A DNA stretch of 64,000 nt from Zhongshania marina (lineage in GTDB: Bacteria > Pseudomonadota > Gammaproteobacteria > Pseudomonadales > Spongiibacteraceae), in contig NZ_PQGG01000016.1 of NCBI RefSeq assembly GCF_002915595.1, positions 32,393-96,392 on the forward strand, written 5' to 3'. Of this stretch, positions 35,706 through 44,397 are shown in pieces. Within the stretch, counting starts at the first letter, position 1, and each line of letters starts with the position of its first letter. The translations under genes were made by a program, and so were the position numbers. The notes below the pieces were generated by a model that did no database searches, was not told the origin of the DNA, and saw only the letters and a program-made list of their open reading frames with translations.

Positions 35706-37478
35706 ATGACAGATTTGGCGCCGCAGCAGCATTTACGTAATCGACTTAGTGCCCATTTAGAGGTTTTATACCCCAACCTTGATAAGGCCGTTTTGTTAGA
35801 TGACATAATTGCACTGATGGCGCTAGATCAACGCTGTTTTATGCCCGAAGCCCACAAGAATTTGTGGGATGAAAGTGACACCTTAGTAATTACCTACGGT
35901 GACTCAATATTGCGGGACGGTGAATGGCCCCTCCATACCTTGCACGATTTTTTGCGCAGAGAATTGCGCGGCTTAATCAGTGGCGTCCATATTCTTCCGT
36001 TTTACCCCTATAGTTCAGATGACGGATTTTCGGTCATTAATTATGTGGAAGTGAATCCTTCGCTAGGTGATTGGAAGGACATAAGTGCAATCGCCCGCGA
36101 TTTTGATTTAATGGCAGATTTAGTGATTAACCATTGTTCAAGCCGCAGCTTATGGTTTGAGAATTTTAAGCAGCGCCGTGATCCAGGTATGGATTATTTT
36201 GTTGAGGTTGATCCTGCTACCGATTTAAGCGAAGTCGTTAGGCCCCGTACCAGCCCTCTGTTAAACGAGGTGCAAACCTTAGACGGAAAGCGTCATGTAT
36301 GGTGTACCTTTAGTCACGATCAAGTCGATTTAAATTTTCAAAATCCAAAAGTCTTATTAGAATTTGTAAAAATTATTCGCTATTACCTAGATATGGGTGT
36401 CAAAATTTTTCGTTTAGATGCCGTCGCCTTTTTGTGGAAAATCCCCGGTACGACAAGTTTAAATTTAGAGCAAACTCACGAAGCCGTGCGCCTAGTTAGA
36501 ACACTCATAGAGCATGCGGTGCCAGACGCAATTATTATTACAGAAACCAATATTCCGCTACGGGAAAACTTAGCTTACTTTGGTAACGCCAACGAAGCCC
36601 ATTTAGTTTATAACTTTTCGCTGCCGCCGCTGTTAATCAACACCATGGTGAGCGGTAGTTGCAAGGCATTAAAAACCTGGATGATGGGGATGCCCGCCGC
36701 GCAAGACGGCACCACGTATTTTAATTTTATTGCCTCCCATGACGGAATCGGATTACGCCCAGCAGAGGGCTTGTTAGATGATGCCGACATTAACCAGCTC
36801 GTTGCGCTCATGCAAAAAAGTGGTGGCAGGGTGTCTTGGCGAGCCTTGGCGAATGGCGAAAATCGCCCCTATGAAATTAACATCAGCTTATATGATGCTA
36901 TGCGCCGTCATTTACATGCCAGTAATGAAAATGACGGTGAAGACGGATTTCAGGAGCAGCGTTTTATCTGCGCCCACGCATTGATGTTGGCCGTTCAAGG
37001 TGTTCCGGCATTTTATATACACAGTTTGCTGGCGACCGAAAATGACGAGAATCGGGTATTACACACCAGTCACAACCGCTCTATTAACCGTCATCAATGG
37101 GCGGCGGATGATTTAGAGTCTCAGCTAGAAACCAATAGCCACCACGCTAGAATATTTAATGTGCTGAAAGCGCTTATAGCATTGCGCTCGGCGCAAGCTG
37201 CTTTTCATCCCAATGCTGCTCAGTACCCCCTGCATTTAGGTGACAAGGTGTTTGGTATTCGCCGAGAAAGTCACAGTAGTGGCGCAGCGATTGTCGCCAT
37301 TTACAATATTAGTGCCGAACCACAAGAAATATTGCTGGCGGACTTAAACCTAGACGAGTCGGCCCAGTGGCTAGATATAACGAGCGACAACCGCAGTGTG
37401 CGTGGTCAAGCAAGTCTCGTCCTCGCGCCATACGCCTACCGGTGGTTGCGGCGAGACGACGGCTTGGAAGCTGGCTAA
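35706..37478 (+). CDS. GH13_18 sugar phosphorylase, probable glucosylglycerate phosphorylase
   Basis: A 590-residue alpha-amylase-fold enzyme of the sucrose phosphorylase subfamily. The nucleophile Asp238 is in FRLDAVAFLWK, the acid/base Glu280 in IITETNIP and the third acid Asp346 in SHDGIGLRP. Members of this longer subgroup (about 560-590, against about 490 for sucrose phosphorylase) include enzymes that split glucosylglycerate with phosphate to glucose-1-phosphate and glycerate. Given GpgS, the phosphatase and a glycerate kinase in the same operon, that activity is far more likely than sucrose phosphorolysis, though not proven. Confidence 0.88.
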   Translation: MTDLAPQQHLRNRLSAHLEVLYPNLDKAVLLDDIIALMALDQRCFMPEAHKNLWDESDTLVITYGDSILRDGEWPLHTLHDFLRRELRGLISGVHILPFYPYSSDDGFSVINYVEVNPSLGDWKDISAIARDFDLMADLVINHCSSRSLWFENFKQRRDPGMDYFVEVDPATDLSEVVRPRTSPLLNEVQTLDGKRHVWCTFSHDQVDLNFQNPKVLLEFVKIIRYYLDMGVKIFRLDAVAFLWKIPGTTSLNLEQTHEAVRLVRTLIEHAVPDAIIITETNIPLRENLAYFGNANEAHLVYNFSLPPLLINTMVSGSCKALKTWMMGMPAAQDGTTYFNFIASHDGIGLRPAEGLLDDADINQLVALMQKSGGRVSWRALANGENRPYEINISLYDAMRRHLHASNENDGEDGFQEQRFICAHALMLAVQGVPAFYIHSLLATENDENRVLHTSHNRSINRHQWAADDLESQLETNSHHARIFNVLKALIALRSAQAAFHPNAAQYPLHLGDKVFGIRRESHSSGAAIVAIYNISAEPQEILLADLNLDESAQWLDITSDNRSVRGQASLVLAPYAYRWLRRDDGLEAG

Positions 37479-37717
37479 ATTAGGCTTACCTGCGCCGCGG
37501 TTTCATATTTCCGTACATCTTTTCCTTTATCGCATTGCGCTTGATTACGCGCTATTTTCTTTGTCACTATGTCTCAAATTTGTAATTTGGGTATTTGGCT
37601 GGGCGCTGTTCAGCTATCATTAAGTTAGCATCACTATAATGATCCGTTTGCTAGGGCGGCACTCTGTAAATGCGGAGTGTTAGCTAAATAATAAGAGCAT
37701 GCTAATAGGTTGTTTAT
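37479..37717. other. Intergenic region upstream of DUF6351 gene
   Basis: No gene is visible. A TATAAT at 37635-37640 may be the -10 box for the lipoprotein gene, about 80 bp before its start, but no -35 at standard spacing was found. No obvious terminator for the preceding operon was recognised. Confidence 0.35.
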
Positions 37718-40312
37718 ATGAAGATTTCTTCCTTTTCTTTATCTGCTGTCGTCGTTCCTGTATTTGTTTCCGCTCTTGTGCTCGGAGGCTGCGGCGGCAG
37801 CTCCAGTAGTTCAAATGGAAGCGCTAGCCCAGATCCGGTCGATAATGGCGGCGGCACCGCAAACCCAGTGGCTGGCGATGGCCAGATTCGAGTCTTGTCG
37901 AATCGCTCAGATCTTATTAGCAACGGCGACGCCTTGATTGAAATCGTCGCGGCGGACGCAGCTAAACTGACAGGCCTTGCAGTAAAGGCCGGCAACCGCG
38001 ATGTGAGTAGTGTGTTTGCAATACGCAATGACGGCAGAATGATCGGCTTGGTGGATGGCCTATCATTGGGTGAAAACGCAATTGTAGCGACACTGGCAGA
38101 CGGTTCGGTATTAAATACCACGATAGTTAATCACCCTAACGGCGGCCCCGTTTTTTCAGGCCCACAGGTTCAGCCTTGGACGTGCACTAATGACGCTGCG
38201 ATAGACGCTCAGTGTAACCAGGCCCCTGAATACAGTTTTAAATATGTGCCCGCAAATCGTCTGCAGGCATTGTTAACTAATTTTGACCCTAGCAGCATGG
38301 AGCTGCCCCCCGCATTTTTGCCCTATGACCCACAGAACCCGCCGGCGGAGGGTGATATCGCCATGACCACAACGGATGAGGGAGTTGAGCTTCCGTTTAT
38401 TGTGCGTGTTGAAAAGGGGGTACAGAACAGAGATCGCTACCAAATTATGACCCTGTTTCAACCCGGTGTTGCGTGGACGCCATTCGCGCCACAGGAGCAG
38501 TGGAACGGTAAGTTGCTGATACATCACGGTGGCAATGTTGGGGTGACGTATGGTCCCGGTAATCCACCCAATGGTGATATAAGCGGTACCGCGCCAGACG
38601 GCGGTGAGCTATTACTGGGCGACAGTATAACAGTTGCATTGAGTCGTGGTTTTATGACTTTATCGACGGCCTTAGCAAATCTTGGTCATAACGTAAACTT
38701 GGTAACGTCCGCCGAGTCCTTGGTCATGGCCAAGGAGCATATCGTAGAAACCTATGGCGAGCTTCGCTATACCATTGGTACCGGTTGTTCCGGCGGTGCG
38801 ATTGCTCAACAGCATGTTGCAAACGCATACCCAGGTATTTACCAGGGCATTATTGTTCAGTGTTCTTATCCTGACGCGTGGACGACGGCCACCCAGTTTG
38901 CCGATTACAATTTATTGAATACCTACTTCGGTGCGAGTTTCCCAACTGATCCTGAGAATTTTAGTCCCGAAGATTTTCCGTCTTTTAATCCTAATTTTCT
39001 TCCCCTGTTGCAGTGGAGTTTGATTTACGGCCATTTGCCGCTCAACCCGATTGTGTCGGACCTTGCCTTCTTTCCTTCAGCGTATCCTGATCAAGAGGAT
39101 TGCCCTGGCTTGAGAGATGCGGTGCCGGTATACCATCCTGAAACCCAAATCGACGGTTTGCGCTGCGGTATTATTGATTATATGAAGCCGCTGTTTGGTG
39201 AGCGCAGCGAAGATGTATGGTCGCAAAACGAACAGATTTTAGGGCGTGGTTTTGGCGGTATTCCCCTCGATAATATTGGTGTGCAGTATGGCTTGGCCGC
39301 CCTGCAGCAAGGTTCTATTACCGCAGATCAATTTTTAGATTTGAATCGCAATATTGGTGGCTTTAGCGTTGATATCCGCCAGCGTCCAGAGCGGACAATT
39401 GCAGACCCGCTAGCACTTACCAATGCGTATAAAACTGGCGCAATTAATACCGCCGAGCACCTTAGCAATATCGCTATTATCGACCTGCGTGGAGCTGACC
39501 CCGGTATAGCCCACGACGCTTACCACTCCTGGCAAATGCGGGCGCGCTTGGAGGAGAAACAGGGGCATGCAGACAATCACGTAATTTGGTTTGGTCAATT
39601 CCCCTTGGCTGGCGACACCGTTTATTCCTCTGAGGCATTGGTGGTGATGGACAGCTGGATGGCAGCGATTGAGGCAGATACCAGCGACGCGGCCTTAACT
39701 GAAAAAGTGCTTAGTAATAAGCCTGCTGCGGCTAGAGATCGCTGTTTGTCTGCGCAGACATTGCTAAGTGAAAATGGGCTGATTATTCCGCTTACGGGCA
39801 ATATTTTGTATCCCACACCTATTTTACCAATCCCCGGTGCCTTACCTTCACCGCCGGCGGAGGCAGGCGTGGTATTCGATCAATTGGCCAATCAAGCCTG
39901 TGGATTGGATGCAAGTGCCTACGATAGTTCTGGTGCGTCTGCGCAGTTAACGGGGCCGCTTGCAGAGTTGCAGCACACTCTGGTGCAAACCCGTTTTGGC
40001 ACGCCACGCACGGTGGCGGGAGACTCCATAGAAACATGGAATAATAAATGCCAGCTGCGCCCAGTGGATGCTGCGGACTACGCTGCTAACCCATTGATTA
40101 GTGATCCAGATGCGTTTGCGGCACAGGTGCGAGATATTTTCCCAGAGGGCGTGTGCGACTATAGCAAGCCAGGTGTTGGCGTAGTTCCTACCCAAACATG
40201 GTTGCAATATGGCAGTGCTGAAGAAGTGCTGGTCGGTGGTCAGGCCCTGCCGCCTGTGCCGCAGGGTTCGCGCTCTGCTTGGGCATCTCCCGCCTTTGAG
40301 CTCAGTCGCTAA
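37718..40312 (+). CDS. DUF6351 family lipoprotein, tannase/feruloyl-esterase-like hydrolase
   Basis: An 864-residue secreted protein with a lipoprotein signal (VLGGC, lipidated Cys25) and a Gly/Ser-rich linker. About residues 55-115 look like a small beta domain. The rest is an alpha/beta-hydrolase-like region in which GTGCSGGAIAQ (Ser358) resembles the GCSTGG nucleophile motif of tannases. DUF6351 is uncharacterised; related proteins have been noted in steroid- and polymer-degrading gammaproteobacteria. Likely anchored to the outer membrane and acting on an extracellular or periplasmic ester. Confidence 0.82.
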   Translation: MKISSFSLSAVVVPVFVSALVLGGCGGSSSSSNGSASPDPVDNGGGTANPVAGDGQIRVLSNRSDLISNGDALIEIVAADAAKLTGLAVKAGNRDVSSVFAIRNDGRMIGLVDGLSLGENAIVATLADGSVLNTTIVNHPNGGPVFSGPQVQPWTCTNDAAIDAQCNQAPEYSFKYVPANRLQALLTNFDPSSMELPPAFLPYDPQNPPAEGDIAMTTTDEGVELPFIVRVEKGVQNRDRYQIMTLFQPGVAWTPFAPQEQWNGKLLIHHGGNVGVTYGPGNPPNGDISGTAPDGGELLLGDSITVALSRGFMTLSTALANLGHNVNLVTSAESLVMAKEHIVETYGELRYTIGTGCSGGAIAQQHVANAYPGIYQGIIVQCSYPDAWTTATQFADYNLLNTYFGASFPTDPENFSPEDFPSFNPNFLPLLQWSLIYGHLPLNPIVSDLAFFPSAYPDQEDCPGLRDAVPVYHPETQIDGLRCGIIDYMKPLFGERSEDVWSQNEQILGRGFGGIPLDNIGVQYGLAALQQGSITADQFLDLNRNIGGFSVDIRQRPERTIADPLALTNAYKTGAINTAEHLSNIAIIDLRGADPGIAHDAYHSWQMRARLEEKQGHADNHVIWFGQFPLAGDTVYSSEALVVMDSWMAAIEADTSDAALTEKVLSNKPAAARDRCLSAQTLLSENGLIIPLTGNILYPTPILPIPGALPSPPAEAGVVFDQLANQACGLDASAYDSSGASAQLTGPLAELQHTLVQTRFGTPRTVAGDSIETWNNKCQLRPVDAADYAANPLISDPDAFAAQVRDIFPEGVCDYSKPGVGVVPTQTWLQYGSAEEVLVGGQALPPVPQGSRSAWASPAFELSR

Positions 40313-40364
40313 GAGGGCTGGTTAAAGGCGATATAGTCTAATAGTATTTTACGTAGCATTTTGT

Positions 40365-40399
40365 AGCGCCTCCTTGGCTTACACCAAGGAGGCGCTTTT
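40365..40399 (+). terminator. Rho-independent terminator of DUF6351 gene
   Basis: A perfect 13-bp stem (AGCGCCTCCTTGG / CCAAGGAGGCGCT) with a 6-base loop and four T residues. Confidence 0.85.
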
Positions 40400-40513
40400 G
40401 CGTAGCGGAAAATTAATCATGGTGGCGCTATTGAATAGCGCCATTAAGCCCCCCAACTCTGTAGCAGCAACAAAAACATAAATTGCTCTATTTCTTCTGC
40501 GAGGTGATCAACG

Positions 40514-41026
40514 ATGTTTTATGACATTACAGTGGTGCAGGCCAGTAAAATGCTGGACAACCTAAAGGTGATGCTTGAAAAGGCAGCGGCCTTTGCCGAG
40601 ACCAAAAAGATAGATCCAGAGGTGTTGCTTACCTCGCGTTTAGCGCCGGATCAATTTGCCTTAATTCGCCAAGTACAAATTTGTTGCGACACCGCCAAAT
40701 TAGGTGCGGCACGATTGGCTGGCAAGGCTGACAGCGCGCCTAAGCATGAAGATACCGAAACCACCTTAGATGAGTTGTATAGTCGAATCGCAGCGGTGCA
40801 GGAATATTTGGCCACGTTCTCAGCGGCGGATTTCACTGACACCGCAACACGTGAAATCAGTCTGCCCTGGTTGGATGGCAAGAAAATGCTAGGCAGTACT
40901 TTTGCGACGAGCTTTGTTATTCCCAATTTGTATTTCCATATAACAACGGCCTACGCCATTTTGCGTCACAACGGCGTTGATCTTGGTAAGCTGGATTATT
41001 TGGGCAGTATTTCTTTTATCGATTAA
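40514..41026 (+). CDS. DUF1993 domain-containing protein
   Basis: A 170-residue protein matching DUF1993, a DinB-like four-helix-bundle family of unknown function. The N-terminal FYDITVVQASKMLDNLKVML and the LPWLDGKK and FVIPNLYFHITTAYAILRH motifs are typical. Cytoplasmic, no signal peptide. GCGAGGTGATCA precedes the ATG. Convergent with oxyR. Confidence 0.88.
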   Translation: MFYDITVVQASKMLDNLKVMLEKAAAFAETKKIDPEVLLTSRLAPDQFALIRQVQICCDTAKLGAARLAGKADSAPKHEDTETTLDELYSRIAAVQEYLATFSAADFTDTATREISLPWLDGKKMLGSTFATSFVIPNLYFHITTAYAILRHNGVDLGKLDYLGSISFID

Positions 41027-41054
41027 GTTCCTCAGAGCATGCCTGTAGCCCCTG

Positions 41055-41948
41055 CTATTTTATGTAGGGGCTCATGGATGACCGTATCGACGATACCACC
41101 GCCCTCACACATTCCATGCGCGAGTAGTTTGGCCTTACTATCAGGCAGATTTCTCGGCTTGGTACCGGCGCGTTAAAGTGCGTGTAGCGCAGTCCGTGTT
41201 CCCCATCTTTTATCGCTAATTCTGGAATGAGGGTAATCCCCATGCCGCTGGCTACCATATAGCGTAGTGTTTCTAAACTGGTTGCCTGAAAGCGGGTGTC
41301 TTCTTTTGCGCCAGCGCTAAAACAATAATCGAGGGCCTCGTCTCGCAGGCAGTGGCCGTCTTCGAGTGTGAGTACCCACTGCCCATTTAAGTCTTTTAAG
41401 GTAAGGGATTTGCTTTGCGCCAAGGGATGTTTCACTGGTGAGGCCAGCACTAGAGGCTCCTTGAATAAAGTGTAGCGCTCTACGCCCTGCATGGTGTTTA
41501 GCCAGCTAAGAATTAAGACGTCGAGCTTGCCCTCATCCAATTGTTGCATCAACACATCGGTTTGATTCTCGTGCAGATAAAAATTGATATTGGGTAGGCT
41601 AGTGCCGAGATTCGCCATAATGTGCGGCAATAAATACGGCGCCACGGTTGGGATTAATCCCACATGAAGGTCGCCACTCAGCGGGTCGGAGAGGGCCTTT
41701 GCCGTTTCTTCAAAATCCTCTGCTGAACGCAGCACCTGCCGAGCCCGCCCCAGCAATTCTTCCCCTGCCGGTGTGAGCATGACTTTTTTGCGATGACGTT
41801 CAAATAGGCTGAGCCCGAGCTGGTCTTCCAGCTTCATGATTTGACCGCTCAATGTTGGCTGACTAACAAAGCAGGCCTCTGCTGCGCGGCCAAAATGCCC
41901 GTGTTTGGCAACGGCGTCTAGGTATTGAAGGTCGCGAATCTTAATCAT
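41055..41948 (-). CDS. oxyR: Hydrogen peroxide-inducible activator OxyR
   Basis: A 297-residue LysR regulator with the OxyR redox pair Cys200 and Cys209 in GHCLRDEALDYCF, matching Cys199/Cys208 of E. coli. Peroxide oxidises the pair to a disulfide and switches the protein to an activator of antioxidant genes. The winged helix is at 1-60 (LQYLDAVAKHGHFGRAAEAC). It is divergent from ahpC, with a good four-part OxyR site immediately upstream of its own start, so autoregulation is likely. Confidence 0.95.
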   Translation of the reverse strand: MIKIRDLQYLDAVAKHGHFGRAAEACFVSQPTLSGQIMKLEDQLGLSLFERHRKKVMLTPAGEELLGRARQVLRSAEDFEETAKALSDPLSGDLHVGLIPTVAPYLLPHIMANLGTSLPNINFYLHENQTDVLMQQLDEGKLDVLILSWLNTMQGVERYTLFKEPLVLASPVKHPLAQSKSLTLKDLNGQWVLTLEDGHCLRDEALDYCFSAGAKEDTRFQATSLETLRYMVASGMGITLIPELAIKDGEHGLRYTHFNAPVPSREICLIVRPNYSRMECVRAVVSSIRSSMSPYIK

Positions 41949-41964
41949 GTTCTGCCTAATTGGT

Positions 41965-42001
41965 ATCGGTAAAACCTATCAATATCATAATAATGATCGA
42001 T
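41965..42001. promoter_or_regulatory. OxyR binding site between oxyR and ahpC
   Basis: The sequence fits the ATAG-N7-CTAT-N7-ATAG-N7-CTAT arrangement as ATCG, CTAT, ATAA, CGAT, matching 13 of 16 defined bases with all three N7 spacings exact. It starts 17 bp upstream of the oxyR ATG and ends just before a plausible ahpC promoter (-10 TAGTAT at 42025-42030), the usual position for OxyR activation. Confidence 0.75.
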
Positions 42002-42024
42002 TAGATATGAAAGTTACCCTTCCG

Positions 42025-42030
42025 TAGTAT
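42025..42030 (+). promoter_or_regulatory. Probable -10 box of ahpC
   Basis: TAGTAT lies 59 bp before the ahpC ATG. The -35 region 17 bp upstream (TAGATA) is poor, which suits a promoter that needs OxyR bound next to it. Confidence 0.5.
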
Positions 42031-42088
42031 GGCTCCTGAGCTTAAGGCAAATCGAATTTACCTTTATCAACACATCAGGAGTGACATT

Positions 42089-42658
42089 ATGTTTCCAACA
42101 ATTATCAACACAAAAGTACAGCCCTTCAAAGCTACCGCCTATCACAACGGTGACTTCATCGAGGTAAGTGATGCGGATCTACTCGGTAAGTGGTCGGTAG
42201 TCGCTTTTTACCCCGCTGATTTTACCTTTGTATGCCCGACTGAACTTGGCGACCTAGCTGACCACTATGCGCAGCTACAAGAAATGGGCGTAGAGGTTTA
42301 CTCGGTATCAACCGATACCCACTTTACCCATAAAGCGTGGCACGACACATCCGACACCATTGGCAAGATTCAGTACCCAATGATTGGCGACCCAACGGGC
42401 AAAATTTCACGCAACTTCGGCGTGATGATTGAAGAAGATGGACTGGCATTGCGCGGCACCTTTGTGATTAACCCAGAGGGCGAAATCAAAGTGGCAGAAC
42501 TGCATGACCTTGGTATTGGTCGCTCAGCTAAAGAGCTGGTGCGTAAAGTACAAGCTGCTCAATACGTTGCTGAACACGACGGCGAAGTTTGTCCAGCGGC
42601 ATGGCAGCCAGGTGAAGCGACCTTGTCTCCGTCGCTAGATCTGGTCGGTAAAATTTAA
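42089..42658 (+). CDS. ahpC: Alkyl hydroperoxide reductase subunit C (peroxiredoxin)
   Basis: A 189-residue typical 2-Cys peroxiredoxin that reduces hydrogen peroxide and organic hydroperoxides. The peroxidatic Cys49 is in DFTFVCPTE and the resolving Cys168 in GEVCPAAW; length (E. coli 187) fits. The ATG at 42089 follows AGGAGTGA; a frame 60 bp longer upstream runs into the promoter region and is rejected. Its disulfide is recycled by AhpF, encoded next. Confidence 0.98.
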   Translation: MFPTIINTKVQPFKATAYHNGDFIEVSDADLLGKWSVVAFYPADFTFVCPTELGDLADHYAQLQEMGVEVYSVSTDTHFTHKAWHDTSDTIGKIQYPMIGDPTGKISRNFGVMIEEDGLALRGTFVINPEGEIKVAELHDLGIGRSAKELVRKVQAAQYVAEHDGEVCPAAWQPGEATLSPSLDLVGKI

Positions 42659-42665
42659 CACCCCT

Positions 42666-42693
42666 GTTGGCCTCGGTGACGGGGCCTTTTTTA
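42666..42693 (+). terminator. Weak terminator or attenuator between ahpC and ahpF
   Basis: GGCCTC and GGGGCC form an imperfect stem followed by seven T residues. It would lower ahpF relative to ahpC, as in many ahpCF operons. Confidence 0.5.
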
Positions 42694-42736
42694 AACCGAA
42701 TTTTTAAAATTAATTTAAATATTTCCGGGAGTTGTC

Positions 42737-44341
42737 ATGTTAGACGCGAAAATGAAAATCCAGTTGGAGGCTTACCTCCAAAATTTAAAAACTCCGGTAG
42801 AGCTGGTCGCGTATCTCGATGGCCAAGACAAATCCCGTGAGCTTGAAACCCTAATGAACGAGGTGTCTGAGCTGTCTGCTCTGGTATCCGTAATTGAAGG
42901 TGAAGATACGGCGGCGCGCCGCCCAGCAATGGGTGTCCGTTCAGTGGCTAACGGTACAGAGATGCGTTTTGCCGGTGTGCCCCTTGGTCATGAATTTACG
43001 TCCTTGGTTCTGGCGGTGCTTCACAGCGGCGGTCACCCCATGAAGATCGACCAAGAGCTAATCGAGCAGGTGCGTAATCTCGACGGCGAATACCGCTTTG
43101 AAACCTATATTTCATTGAGCTGCCAGACCTGCCCAGAGGTGGTTCAGGCGCTGAATATGATGGCGGCAATCAATCCGCAGATTAGCAATGAGATGATCGA
43201 TGGCGCGATCTTTCAAACAGAAGTGGATGATCGCAAAGTCATGGCGGTGCCGACTGTATTTATGAACGGCCAGCAGTTTTCACAGGGCCGCATTGGCTTG
43301 GCCGATATTTTAAAGAAAATCGATAAAAATGCCGGTGCACGCAGCCTTAAAAAACTTGCTGAAAAAGACGTATTCGACATGCTGATTGTGGGTGGTGGCC
43401 CAGCGGGCGCATCAGCGGCAATTTATGCGGCGCGTAAAGGTATCAAAACAGGTGTGCTCGCTGACAAATTTGGCGGCCAATTATTAGATACCGTTAGCAT
43501 CGAGAATTTTATCTCGGTAACTGAAACCGAAGGCCCTAAATTAGTCGCTAATTTAGAAGCCCACGTTAGCGCCTACGATGTTGATATTATGCGCGGCCAC
43601 AAGGCTTCGGCACTGACTGTTGTTGCTGATGACGGCAGTATTGAAATTAGCGTAGAGGGAGGCGCGGTATTACGTAGCCGCTCGGTGCTACTCGCTACCG
43701 GCGCACGCTGGAGGGAAATGAATGTACCCGGCGAGCAGGAATACCGTGGCAAAGGCGTGGCCTACTGCCCGCACTGCGACGGCCCTTTATTTAAAGGCAA
43801 ATCCGTAGCGGTCATCGGCGGCGGTAATTCAGGTATAGAAGCAGCAATTGATCTTGCCGGCATAACTGCCCACGTCACGGTGCTGGAATTCGATAGCAAA
43901 TTACGGGCAGACGACGTGCTGCAGCGCAAAGCGCGGTCGATGAAAAATATCGACATTATCACCAGTGCCCAAACCACCGAAGTGCTCGGCGATGGCCAGC
44001 GGGTAACCGGCTTGCAATACACAGATCGCAATACCGGCGACACAAAGAGCGTCAGCCTTGCGGGTATATTTGTTCAGATCGGCTTGGTGCCCAACACCGA
44101 ATTCTTAAAAGGCAGCGTGGCGTTAACGGCCCGTGGTGAAATTGAAATAAATGCACGGGGAGAAACATCAATCCCAGGTGTGTTTGCTGCGGGTGATGTA
44201 ACCACCGCGCCCTTTAAGCAAATAGTGGTTGCGGTAGGAAGCGGCGCAAGCGCAGCGCTGGGCGCCTTTGATTATCTTATTCGGCTGGGTGTTGACGAAC
44301 CAGTGGCGTCAATAAAGGCAGAGGAAGAGCAGGCTGCTTAA
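42737..44341 (+). CDS. ahpF: Alkyl hydroperoxide reductase subunit F
   Basis: A 534-residue FAD-dependent NADH:peroxiredoxin oxidoreductase. It contains two thioredoxin-like folds at the N-terminus with the CQTC pair (Cys129/Cys132), a first FAD motif [17 protein letters not shown] near 216-232, the redox-active CPHC (Cys344/Cys347) and the NAD(P) motif [15 protein letters not shown]. Full family length (E. coli 521). Follows ahpC by 78 bp with CGGGAG as ribosome site. Confidence 0.98.
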   Translation: MLDAKMKIQLEAYLQNLKTPVELVAYLDGQDKSRELETLMNEVSELSALVSVIEGEDTAARRPAMGVRSVANGTEMRFAGVPLGHEFTSLVLAVLHSGGHPMKIDQELIEQVRNLDGEYRFETYISLSCQTCPEVVQALNMMAAINPQISNEMIDGAIFQTEVDDRKVMAVPTVFMNGQQFSQGRIGLADILKKIDKNAGARSLKKLAEKDVFDMLIVGGGPAGASAAIYAARKGIKTGVLADKFGGQLLDTVSIENFISVTETEGPKLVANLEAHVSAYDVDIMRGHKASALTVVADDGSIEISVEGGAVLRSRSVLLATGARWREMNVPGEQEYRGKGVAYCPHCDGPLFKGKSVAVIGGGNSGIEAAIDLAGITAHVTVLEFDSKLRADDVLQRKARSMKNIDIITSAQTTEVLGDGQRVTGLQYTDRNTGDTKSVSLAGIFVQIGLVPNTEFLKGSVALTARGEIEINARGETSIPGVFAAGDVTTAPFKQIVVAVGSGASAALGAFDYLIRLGVDEPVASIKAEEEQAA

Positions 44342-44367
44342 AGTGCACACATTGTATACACCTCTTT

Positions 44368-44397
44368 GCCCCTCATCTTGAGGGGCTTTATTTTTGT
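44368..44397. terminator. Terminator of ahpCF, also usable on the minus strand
   Basis: Hairpin GCCCCTC-ATCTT-GAGGGGC followed by TTTATTTTTG. It lies directly next to the stop codon of the convergent aspartoacylase-like gene. Confidence 0.85.

Noticed and set aside
35706..37478. Sucrose phosphorylase
   Set aside because: No sucrose transport or fructokinase genes are nearby, the protein is longer than sucrose phosphorylases and the operon is about glucosylglycerate; still, only an assay can exclude it.
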